From Acholoe squamosa (Eukaryota > Annelida > Polychaeta > Phyllodocida > Polynoidae), in contig OX439038.1 of NCBI GenBank assembly GCA_949317995.1, positions 35,407,113 through 35,471,112 of the forward strand: a stretch of 64,000 bases of DNA. The letters run 5' to 3'. The notes beneath the pieces were generated by a model that was not told the origin of the DNA, ran no database searches, and worked only from the letters and a program-made list of their open reading frames with translations. The translations under genes were made by a program, and so were the position numbers. Numbering within the stretch: the stretch's first letter is position 1; the number at the start of each line of letters is the position of its first letter. This document shows, piece by piece, positions 54,319-64,000 of this stretch.

Positions 54319-55379
54319 GTGCTGGTTTTGGCGTTGTCAGCACACAGTGTGGTTAAAAAAACGATTTTCTCCTCTAAAACTTGAAACAAAAAAAAAATCC
54401 AATCTTCGCGGTTTTTCAGATGTCAGAGGCATTAAATTGGAGCTGGTCGTGGTACTTGTACTTCTTTTCAGCAGTGGCTCCTTGGCCACTGCATCTAGTA
54501 TTGTCCCGTATAGTGTGCGCTTGTCCATCCCTTATGTGCAGCCAATGTTTCGCAACACATCCTACAAAGAAACAAATAACACATGATACGGTATGTGTAC
54601 TGTGAAGTATTTAGTTCCATTTTCATTGGTATGGGTCAGTAATATGAGCCAGGAGAAAGTACTTCTGCAATGAATTGTGGAATATTAGTGCCACAAGGCA
54701 ATGGTAGACACATTTAGATAGCCCTGGTTCTATAGATGAAGAATAAGAATAAGAATAATATCCTTTTTGCTGCGACATCTCTCCTATGGTCAAAATCTCA
54801 TAATTTGATAACATAATACTTGCAACCTTAGAAGTGGTTCCCTCGCGTGGCTGAAGATAATCCTACAGGAGCCAATGTTGGAAGTTAATTCTGGGATAAC
54901 CATTGACCCCAAAATCCAGTACAAACAATGTGGTATATGAATATTTTAGTTTTGTTCAAGATTCACCTTTGATAAAAATCTATGCACGGCTTCTGCGTCA
55001 CAGTATGGAGCTCTCTTCTATGTTATTAAAGATTAAACATGTGATGTAGAAGGTGGGGGCCATCAGAGATTGGGACCATTGAGGTTTGAGCCTGTCAAAG
55101 TTTGGGGCCATTAAAAATGGGGTCCTAAAAGGTGGAGACCATCAAAGTTAGGGACCATTAAAGTTGGGGTCCATCAAAGGTAGTCCATTGAAGGTTGGAC
55201 CATTGAAGTTGGGGACCATTATTAAAATGATAGAAGCCATGTACATGATTATAAATAACCTCCCCACAGTTGAAATATTGAAGCCAGGAGAAATTATTTA
55301 TACATTATACATTAGAGTTATTTTACTTCTTTGCCATCACACTACCATAAAAGAAAATATGCAGGAGCTATTTTTTTAA

Positions 55380-56370
55380 TTGGCGTTTTAGTTTTGGTCG
55401 ACACAGGCCTCCTTTAGCATTGAAAGTATATGAAAATGATTGATTCGGCCAGACATCAAAATGCTTTATTTTTGTCTTACCCGTTTAGGCTTCACCCCCC
55501 TAAAAAGTAGAGACATTAAACTAATTTAAAGCCAGGAGAAAGTATTTAGTTTTAGCTTTGTTCACGTAATGATAAGTCTATGGGGACTGTACCAGTAGTA
55601 GACCTGAATGGAAATCTAAATGTCCGAACTTCTTTTGGTTGATTAGGTCTAATTTTCAGCACTGAGCCTAATACACAGTAAACTTGAGTTATTTTACTTA
55701 TTTGCCATCGTACTCCCATTAAAAAATATTCAGGGGTTAATTTTTTATTAGCCTTTTAGTTTTGGTCGACATGGGCCTATTTTAGCATTGAAAGCATAGG
55801 GAAATGACTGGTGTGGCCAGACACCAAGATGCTTTTTTTTTTGTTTTACCCATTTAGCCTCCACCCCCCTAAAAATGCTTAGGAGGCTAAGAAGAAGAGA
55901 CATTAAACTAATTTATGGCGTTGGTCCCATGCAGAAATTCGAAATTTTGAAGCCAGGAGAAATTATTTAGTTTTAGCTTTATTCAAGTAATGATAAGTCT
56001 ACGGGGACAGTACCAGTAGTAGACCTGAATGGAAATCTAAATGTCCGAACTTCTTTTGGTTGGTTAGGTCTAATTTTCAGCACTGAACCTAATACACAGT
56101 AAACTTGAGTTATTTTACTTATTTACCATCGTATTCCCATAAAAAAATATGCAGTGGTTAATATGTTATAGATATTTTAGTTTTGGTCGACATAAGCCAA
56201 TTTTAGCATTGAAAGTATAGGGAAATCACTGATACGGCCAGACACCAAGATGCTTTTTTGTTTGTTTTACCCATTTAGGCTTCACCCCCCTAAAAATTCT
56301 TAAGAGGCCCAACAGTAGACTAATTTAGCCAACTTTTGGCATTGGTCCCATCAAGAAATTCAAAATATTG
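55380..56370. repeat. 421-bp tandem repeat in right arm (one unit longer)
   Basis: The word GACCTGAATGGAAATCTAAA occurs at 55601 and 56022, a period of 421 bp. The extra unit accounts for the arm length difference of about 420 bp. Confidence 0.8.
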
Positions 56371-56766
56371 TAGTGGTTTGTCTCGTTAAGTTAGATTAAG
56401 GAATCATAACGAAGAGAGAAAGAGTTTCTGGGTAGGCAACCGAGCTTTTATTTCTTAGCTTATGTTACATACGATCACAGCCTCAGAGGACTACATGCTA
56501 CTAGGGCATTCGGTTACCCTTTCGGGTAACGACCTGGTTGAGCAGTGGGTAAGACCACTACTGGAGAACATGGGTTTGATTGATTGATTTGTGTTTTACA
56601 GCTCTTTAGCGGCACTAAGTGGCTATCCCGTGCTTCACAGGTTGATAATTTAACAGAGGAATGTGTCAGTGCCCGCGCATATGTGCACCACACACATCCT
56701 GAGGGAATAGGAAAGAGGAGATATAGACCCTTTTAAGTGGGCTAGGGAAGCCTGTGGAGAACATGG

Positions 56767-56980
56767 GGATAGAACCAACCTTATATAGGGGAAAAGCCCG
56801 CGAAACTCAGACCGGCCACGTGACGTGTGGCGGACGAGTGGTAGGCCCCCTGGTGCAATGGATACGAACCCAGAGGCAGGTGCTGCCACCTGCCATCCGG
56901 ATTCCCCCACTACACCCGAAGACCTAGGTCTGAGTCCCACGGGTACATGAACGTAAGAGTGTAAATACCATACCCCTACA
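56767..56980 (-). repeat. Truncated 3' LTR of element D (U3 part only)
   Basis: On the minus strand it starts TGTAGGGGTATGG (56980) and runs through GGCAGGTGGCAGCACC, shared in style with LTR A, to CCCCTATATAAGG (TATA box, about 56785). It then stops at the duplication boundary, so R and U5 are missing. The purine tract CTAAGAGGGGCAG (56981-56993) precedes it. Confidence 0.65.
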
Positions 56981-56993
56981 CTGCCCCTCTTAG

Positions 56994-58261
56994 ACAATAA
57001 CTTGGGGTAATTAAACAGCAGTGTATTAATAACCTAGTAAGTGATTGTTTACAATACTAAAAAGGGGTATTAATTACACTCGCTCGATGTGAAATAGGCT
57101 ATAGTATGAGACTATCCTATTTCTGAAAAATTTATACAATAATAGCATCGAGTATCGTTCATTTCATTTCCACCAGTAGCTAAAACAACCACATATTATG
57201 GATATAAATATCACAGATTTATATTAAAGTTTGACAACAGTAGGGTCCTGAAAAGGACCGGTGGTTGTAATTATTAATCGTATTACAGTTATTAAACCCG
57301 GAAAAAAAATTTTTGACTTTTTAAATTAACAACTTTGTCCACTTTTAAAGTGAACTTAACAATAATGAACAGATATGAGTAATCATTCTGATACCATATG
57401 AACATAATAAGGTATTAACCTGATTAATATAATACTATGTTTAGAGAAATCCATTGGACCTTCTCTATTTTATAGAAAGAGATGATTATATATTTGAGAT
57501 GCAGCTCAATTTATACCTTGGTGTTTTATATTTACAAACTACAGAAGAAGTATAGTCTCTTAATATATTGAGACCAGGAATGACCTATCTAGACAGGTAT
57601 AGGTCTAGTACAACCTTAAATAACTTTTAGGATACGCAGATCCAGTATATTTATAGGTAAGTACATTTATATAATAATATACCTTTATAAAAGATATTAG
57701 AGTTATAAATACATTTTTCACATGCAATACAATATTAATAACAAAGTTACGTGTTTCTTGGTTGGAGAATATGAGTGGAGTCGGATGCTGCAGATGTCTT
57801 GGTATGGGCGAGCTGAACCCTGATGCCTGAAGTGCTATGTTTAATCCAGGAATTTGTAGATTTTGGGCAAGCTGAACCCTGATGCCTGAAGTGCTATTGA
57901 AGAATATGTTGATGGGCGTAGCTAAACCCTGTTGCCTGTAGTGCTAGCTGACAAGTAGTAGTAGTGTATCCGGTTGTAGTTTAAAGTCCATATTAATGTA
58001 TTCCGGTATTAAATGTCCACAGTTCAATAAATAGGCAGTTATTATGTCATAGCACAGCACAGTTATAATATTGGCAGCATTCATACTCCTTCTCCAAGGT
58101 GACTTGTTTAACTCATCTTCTGCTTTCAGTTTCCGGATTAGGGTACAGTTTTGTATCCGAATCGATACAGGTTGGATAAAAAGGAAAATTCTCATCCAAC
58201 AATACATAGGTGATAACCCCTCGGGACACACAATTATGTCCGACCTTCATGCAACAGATTT
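56994..58261 (-). other. A/T-rich 3' untranslated region of element D with short repeats
   Basis: Non-coding. Three copies of a roughly 34-bp unit containing CCCTGATGCCTGAAGTGCTA lie at 57805, 57864 and 57913 (the last diverged). Otherwise nothing recognisable. Confidence 0.65.
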
Positions 58262-61200
58262 TTACTGTTCCATGGTCTCCTCGGGTGGCTGGTTTGGACC
58301 CGGTTGTTGAGCCTGTGGCTGAACAAGAGAGTCTACACCAGCTCCATCCATAGGTGCAGCCAATGCGGGGACAGCTGGTGTTAATTTCACCTTCTGGCGT
58401 GCTTCGAACAAGCTCAAAGCATGTCCAGGTGTGCCGTCCCAGTTATCCATGATAACTCCAAAAACCTTGAAGAACTTTTGTTGGTTCTTCATGTTCGTTG
58501 CCCATTCTAGATCGAGCATCTGAGAAGCTGTTTCCTTCTCGGATAAGGCTTCTTACCGCAGATTAGCAGCTTCCTGCAACATCAGCCTTTATCTGAGTAG
58601 AGATTCGGTTGATCTCTGAATCGCATCTATGCACTGGAGAGTGCTTGACACGGTCCAACGGTACATATCCAAGTGGAGGTTTTCCAGGTGGTGCTGTAAC
58701 ATCTCAAATTGCTTGCTTTGAATAGTACAAGACAATTTGTCCTCCTTCTTGAAGAAGGTCTCCACAGTCTGGATCACCTTGGGCCGATGAACCACAGCAC
58801 CAGGTGGGGGTACCTGGCCCTGAGGCTTAGGCTGTGAACTAGACCCACTCGCAGTGACAGCTACTTGCGTATGCGAAGAAGCAACCGCAGTAGTAGCCAC
58901 ACTAGCGGTGGTCGTAGGAGGGCCTTGGTTTGGTAGTCCCTGGGCCAGGGGCAACCGCGACAATTCCCTTCTAAGGTCTGTAACAGTCAACAATGGCGCG
59001 GGTGGACGTTGTCTCACCACAGCACTCATTGTCGGTCGTGGAGCTTGACCTCCTCCTGTCGGCAGTTTCTGCTTGACCCTCCCGTACTGATCAAAGATTT
59101 GCATCTCTGGTCCAGGTGGGCCCATAGCAGGGTACTGCTTCGGGTCTCTGACATTGAAAGGCGCGTGTTTTCGGGAGGATTGACCACCCGGTCCACTGAC
59201 ACCAAAAAATGTCGGGTTCTTTGCACCACCTCGCGGGGCTGGTGCTCGTCCATAGCTAGAAGGAGTTCCCGTAGGAGATGGAAGATATGGCTTCTTCCTT
59301 CCCCCAGTCGTCTGTTGCTCCAGCGCCTCCAGTGGTGACCTGGATCGGCTAGGAGATTCGGACGCCTGTCTCTTCCTATCTGCCACAGAGGGTCCCTGCG
59401 GTAGTCCCTGCGACTTGCTCTCCGGATGGAGTTACATAAGCCCCACCACGGCGGCGGGCCTTATTGCTCCTCCATTCGTTTAACAAATCGTACTCCTCCT
59501 GAGCGTACTCCAATTTGCCAGACCCGGGAGTCTGGGCAAACCGAGCCTTCAGCTTCTGGTTAGTACCAGGAACCGTTGGCGCAAACTGCTTTGTGCTCGG
59601 TGTGAGAGAAGCAAGTTTCTTGGCATCGAGGCTCTTAAGGTTGCCATAGAGTTCAGAGTGAATTTTCATCACTCTATCTATGGCTGCCTCCAGGCCCTCT
59701 CCATGCGAAGTAACGTAGTGCCAGACCATGTCTCCGCGTCGGGGAGTGACACATCTTGTGCATTTAGCACATTTCTTGCCAACCTCTCGATCGCAGACAT
59801 ATTCCGGCCTCTGGTGCATGTGAACCTCCACGAGATGACGAAGGAACTCATCTTTCTCGAGGAAGAATTCAACCTCACCTTCACTCTGAGTACAACGTTG
59901 AAAGGGACAATCCTTACGATCCTCCCCGTAGTACTCATCCAGAGCAAACTTCAGTTTACCCTTCTGGTCATAGTTGTACAGACCATTGGGTGAATTCTTA
60001 ATGAATTCCCAATAGATCCAGTACATATTGGCCGGTTTCCTGTCGGAGAGCTTCTTGCGAAGCCACTCCTCCATATCTTCACGCTTCTCACCGGTGATCC
60101 GAGGGGGTAGTCTCCATATGGATTTACTCCCCTTCAGGTGTCCCCTGTGTAGAGGAATGAAGTCAGCAAAGTTGCTATTGGCATTTTCCCAGATAGCAGC
60201 CTCTTGCTCGTCGGTCGGAGTGACATCCACAACTGGGTCAACCGGCTCCTCTCCCTCCGGGTCGGATGGTACATCCACAGGTTGCACAACAGGTTTTTGA
60301 CCTGCGAGAACCTGGGCTGCGGCATCTTGAGCGTCCCCACTCAAATCGGCCATTACGTCGTGTAGCTTGACGATTGGCACACTGAGCTCGACCTTTACGG
60401 TTGAGACAGCCTGTTCAACTTCTGGAGTTTCAGTTTGAACGTCTACCTTGATAGGTTCAGGTTTACGTTGGTTAACCTTCTTCTTATTCCGTCTGCAGGA
60501 TCTGCCGTTGGTAGAAGTGCCAGGCTCGGATGCATCCGTCTCATTGCCGGAGACATCCGAAGCCTTAGCTCCCTTCCTATTGGCCGAGCGTGGGGACACC
60601 CGACGAGTTCGGGTACTGTCGGTCACACTCGTGCTGGTAGAGGGTTCGGTTCCTGACCGCTTCCCTTTACCTTTACCTTTAGTGGGGGTTCCTTTACCCT
60701 TTCCACTAGCGGTTTTCCCTGACTTCTGGTTAGCCTCCATGGGGGTAGACTGAGCAGTCTTAGGAGAACCATCTGTACCAGATGGAGCCTCCTCAGGTAC
60801 TTCTGCTGCACCTCCCAAGGTAGGAGTTTCAGCAGGAGACATGAGACGCTCCATTCGATCAGCCATCTTGGCCGTTACCTGCACGGGTGCCGGCTCGGAG
60901 ACAAGCTTCGGGTGCGCCAGTGCATACTGCCTCTCCAATAGACGTACTACGAGGTCCTGTATCACCCCGAGTCTGTCAAGTGGAGACACACCAATCCGGG
61001 CCTCCTCTACCTCAATGGTTTGAGACGTAATGGGGACCCCTGGACAGTAATCCACAACAGCGTTACCTGCTGCTTCATACTCATCCGCTGTTCCTAAAAG
61101 TAGGATCTGGTCTCTATCTATGTACCTAGAGACCTCGTCTGCCTTGACACCGGTGTAACCCGTTTTGTCAGATACATAGTAAGGCCTATAGGAGGTATTC

Positions 61201-61919
61201 CTTCGGAAAGCCATTTCTGCGTCCCAGACGGCTTTACGAAACCATAAATGGACTACCAGTCCTTTGGCCATCTGATGGTAATCCATCAGCCAGGCTTCCG
61301 GAAAGGTATTAGCCCATTGCGGATGAGCATATTCCCAGATCGCGTTGACAACACGCTCGTCAACCTCTCTGGGTGTCCCATAACAGGTGGGTATCAGCAT
61401 TTCCTCGGAAATAGCTAACATCCATCCGTCATAGGGACCGGCTACATCGTGCCATTCGGGACTGTCTGGTAGGGGCAGCTCTAGGTACATTGGCCTGTCA
61501 ACCGGAGAAGAAGGTCCCAAAGCACCGGATGAGGTACTCCTACCCAGACGAGGCGGCAATTGAGGGGGAGGTGGCATTAGAGCCCTGTCATGTGACTTGA
61601 CTCCTGCCAGCTCTCCACTCAAACTTCCGGATGGAGGGGCTACATAAGGCCTACCTACATCAATTGTTTGCTGAACACTACGACGTTCAGGACTTACTTG
61701 TCTGGAGTTGTCGGATGTGTCATAGAACGATTCTACGTCGCTATCGTCTACTCCAGAGAAGTACTGATCAACATTCATTTGTTGATCCATCTGATCACAA
61801 TCAGCATGGTATTGCTGATCGTCGTATGTATAAGTGGGACTCTTGGGAGAACCACTTCCATACTCCGGCGGGGTGCTTGCACCGGCACCACCCCCAAGGC
61901 GGACGGCCTCTTCTGCCAT
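58262..61919 (-). pseudogene. Accessory zinc-domain protein of element D, one frameshift and two stops
   Basis: ATG 61919 (MAEEAVRLGG). The N-terminal region is acidic and Pro/Ser-rich. A domain with FPEAWLMDYHQMAKGLVV and WFRKAVWDAEMAF matches A. Low-complexity K/S/T segments follow (about 60450-60760). Then come KLKFALDEYYGEDRKDCPF and the zinc domain (59700-59915): C-x4-C, RHLVEVHMHQRPEYVCD, further Cys and H-x4-H. The frame changes near 59380 and continues in the ORF 59386-58589 (RS-rich, Pro/Gln-rich, then helical). Two TAA codons (58589 and about 58550) follow in the same phase. The last piece has FFKVFGVIMDNWDGTPGHAL and a Pro/Gln tail ending at 58262. Total about 1,200 codons. Confidence 0.75.
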
Positions 61920-62520
61920 CGACAGAAGTGGCTGTTCGGGGATTTAAATATCCCAATCCACCGGATAAGCAGTTAAGACCCAGTGAAAGGCGGGTGCCTT
62001 TTAACGAGGGCACACCTCGTAACACAGCTGTCACAGGCTATCAAACTCCAAAAAGACCACACTCGGCCACGTCTTCTTCCTTCGCAGGAATAAGACAATA
62101 TGGCGGGATACTCGAACTTGAATCGCTGCGCATGATCAAACCGGCGCCTCACGTGACCATTCGAAAATGGGTCAATAACTTTCCCGCGTGCCCTTAATTA
62201 GGTCACGCGCCCCTACATAAAAACAATACAATACCCGATCGGTCGTCTGTCTGTACTCAGGTATCAACCATGACAAATCGCTAGGTATTATGGAGTTTAT
62301 GGATAGCATAGGCATATCCACCAGATTATCGGTCCAAAACCATAGGTACATTGTCATAGGTCCTTTTCCAGAAACTCATGACCGGCTCAAATATACATTG
62401 AACAAGGTTACAACATATAACAGTACACAGTACAGGACAACACACTCGTTGTGTTAACAGGCTAGGTTACGGCAGTCTTTAGCAACCTTGGACTGCGTCT
62501 AAGAGGTTTTGAGGCCTCTT
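61920..62520 (-). promoter_or_regulatory. Spacer between integrase and accessory ORF (element D)
   Basis: About 600 bp with no ORF of note. Two blocks (62312-62345, 62440-62465) correspond to those in the element A spacer. A candidate control region for the accessory transcript. Confidence 0.45.
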
Positions 62521-63998
62521 TTATTGACCTGGTATCCATAAGAGCCTTTTCCAAGGTCTTCTTAGCCTTAGAAGGACCTTTCCTCTTATTTTACCTGCAC
62601 CTGCCGAGACTTTTTGTATCTTCCCTTGTTTTCCGGATGTTACGACAGGGGGCACCACCCTCTTCGGGTCTACAAACTTCCGTGGCCGCCCGGGTCCTCG
62701 CTTTCGGGTCGGTACCACTTCGAGTTGCTTAACACGACTTTGTTCCATTACTTCCAATAGACCAGCGCCATACATTTCGGTGGAGGTATCCCTCCCCCTC
62801 CATGGGCGTAGCCTCGCTACATTCGACTTGTAACATTTACCAAGCTGTGATTTAATAATCACCGTGCAATCACTAATAACCTGAGTTATAGTGAAAGGTC
62901 CATCCCAATTGCTGGCTAATTTCAGGTTGGCCAGAGGTTGGTGTAGACGCAACACTCTATCCCCTAGATTAAAAAATCTAGCTTTTAGACCTGTGTCATA
63001 GCCAACTTTCTGCCAACGTGCAGTTTTCTGCAACTCATCTCTAACCCTCTCATAGGCTTGTTTGAAATTATCTCTTAGAGATTCTACAAACATCACCTGG
63101 CAAGGGGTTTCCGGATTCATTCTTATTATGCCAAACACTAAATCTGCTGGCATAATCAAATCCTCTCCAAAAACGAGGAGATTAGGAGAACAGTTTGTGC
63201 TTGAGTGTACAGTGCCATTATAATAAGCATGTACCACGAATTCACACTGTTCATCCCAATCATCCATTTGCTCATTTACTAGAGACTTCAATACTTGAAT
63301 CAGAGTCCTATTGAACCTCTCCACTTGTCCATCACTCTGCTGTCTATAGGGATTAGTTCTTGTCTTGCAAATTGCCAGACAATTACACATCTCTTGCCAC
63401 AGACTAGACTCAAATTCTCTGCCCTGGTCACTATGTAACATGAGTGGGACACTTAGGTGCAACACCCACCCTTTTACAAAGGCCCTGGCACAAGTAACAG
63501 CCTTATGATCCGGTAAAGGAAACACTTGGGTGTACTTGGTATAATAATCTGACACGACCATCATAAACGTGTTGCCACTAGGAGTGGGAAGAATCCCACT
63601 AATAATGTCAACAGCTACTCTAGCAAACCTTACCCCAAACAGTTCCTGGGATAATGGCAGTTTGCCTAACCCGGGTCCTGGTTTGTTCTTACAGCATTCG
63701 GGACAGGTCTCTACCCATCGGGTGAGATCTGTACTCATGCCAGGCCAATAGTATCGTCTGGATAGACGTTCTAGAGACCGTTTCTTTCCAAAGTGTCCAC
63801 TAGTTCTATGCCTGTGACAGAAATACATAATATCTCGTCGTATAGCACTAGGTATGACAACTTGCAAGGTTTTCTTCCTATTAGAATAGTTCTTCCATCG
63901 AAATAGAATACCATCCCGGACTTCCAGCTCGGCCCATTGAGCTAGGAATCGTCTCATCTCCCTGTTCTCCAATGACACTTCAGGTCTTGGAGGACAGA
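62521..63998 (-). CDS. Integrase of element D (partial, runs off right edge)
   Basis: The frame is open to the window edge; the apparent GTG at 63978 is not a start. It contains the zinc domain (HRHRTSGHFG ... CPECCKNK), and the catalytic residues in AVDIISG, LHSDQGREFES and VERFNRTLIQ. Next come AYERVRDELQKTARWQ, a GPY/F-type block (WDGPFTITQVISD) and a basic tail with KRGPGRPRK. All key residues are present and no stop is seen, so this copy is better preserved than A. Confidence 0.9.
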   Translation of the reverse strand, partial: CPPRPEVSLENREMRRFLAQWAELEVRDGILFRWKNYSNRKKTLQVVIPSAIRRDIMYFCHRHRTSGHFGKKRSLERLSRRYYWPGMSTDLTRWVETCPECCKNKPGPGLGKLPLSQELFGVRFARVAVDIISGILPTPSGNTFMMVVSDYYTKYTQVFPLPDHKAVTCARAFVKGWVLHLSVPLMLHSDQGREFESSLWQEMCNCLAICKTRTNPYRQQSDGQVERFNRTLIQVLKSLVNEQMDDWDEQCEFVVHAYYNGTVHSSTNCSPNLLVFGEDLIMPADLVFGIIRMNPETPCQVMFVESLRDNFKQAYERVRDELQKTARWQKVGYDTGLKARFFNLGDRVLRLHQPLANLKLASNWDGPFTITQVISDCTVIIKSQLGKCYKSNVARLRPWRGRDTSTEMYGAGLLEVMEQSRVKQLEVVPTRKRGPGRPRKFVDPKRVVPPVVTSGKQGKIQKVSAGAGKIRGKVLLRLRRPWKRLLWIPGQ

Positions 63999-64000
63999 TA

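Larger units (their letters stand above)
50634..56766. repeat. Right arm of giant inverted duplication
   Basis: Mirror copy of 44395-50110, 6.1 kb, with scattered substitutions and small indels and one additional 421-bp unit. It ends at 56766, where the sequence changes abruptly to the truncated LTR of element D within the shared word CATGGG. Confidence 0.9.
56767..64000 (-). mobile_element. Ty3/gypsy element D (3' part), continuing beyond the window
   Basis: Minus-strand order: integrase (running off the right edge), about 600-bp spacer, accessory zinc-domain gene, A/T-rich 3' region, polypurine tract, truncated 3' LTR. It is related to A but diverged. It joins the right arm of the inverted duplication at 56766. 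Confidence 0.82.

Noticed and set aside
61631-62197. 188-codon plus-strand ORF
   Set aside because: Antisense to the start of the element D accessory gene and its leader; no domain seen.

Overview
The window is metazoan nuclear DNA made almost entirely of mobile elements and their debris. The organism is probably an aquatic invertebrate, tentatively a mollusc. This rests on a Polinton/adintovirus-like cassette, Ty3/gypsy elements of 10-13 kb, a spliced DDE-type transposase, SINE and MITE debris, a hairpin repeat and an LRR-transmembrane gene remnant. No gene fixes the species, and no bacterial or organellar features are seen.

Layout, left to right. (1) 1-8.9 kb: the right part of a Polinton/adintovirus-like element. 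A (GGGTA)n/(CCCTA)n inverted repeat and a TATA box precede a tightly packed plus-strand gene run: tandem Death-domain protein, FtsK/HerA-type packaging ATPase, small basic protein, conserved protein of unknown role, retroviral-type integrase with a frameshifted chromodomain, minor capsid (penton-like) protein, basic core protein, major capsid protein, adenain-like protease and a small tail ORF. One poly(A) signal closes the run. DNA polymerase B is not in view. (2) 9.1-16.7 kb: a solo LTR in a (TA)n tract, then a dead multi-exon DDE transposase gene (minus strand). It is flanked by tandem or periodic repeats carrying the 14-bp motif GTACCGGACGTTAC and is interrupted by a SINE. (3) 17.0-30.3 kb: Ty3/gypsy element A (minus strand), with both LTRs, a tRNA-His-like primer site, gag, pol and a long extra ORF beyond integrase. 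It looks like a chimera of two copies. (4) 30.3-34.3 kb: mostly non-element DNA with a tRNA-like relic, a hairpin, a short LRR-transmembrane gene with one in-frame stop, and a promoter-like start. (5) 34.3-44.5 kb: Ty3/gypsy element B (plus strand), decayed, with an F-protein-like env. (6) 44.4-56.8 kb: a giant inverted duplication (arms of about 5.7 and 6.1 kb, 523-bp spacer). It carries the 3' half of a third related retroelement (C) with its LTR, plus flanking DNA, in mirror image. (7) 56.8-64 kb: retroelement D (minus strand), with truncated 3' LTR, accessory ORF and integrase running off the window.

The strongest candidate for something undescribed is the accessory protein family found after integrase in A, C and D. 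It sits in the env position but is not env-like: about 970-1,200 residues, low-complexity linkers, a paired C2H2-type zinc domain, a charged helical C-terminal part and a terminal VFG...WDGTP motif. All three copies are broken, yet their shared domain order argues for past selection. The Polinton Death-domain gene, the palindrome and the GTACCGGACGTTAC array are the next most interesting. All identifications were made by eye; no search was run.
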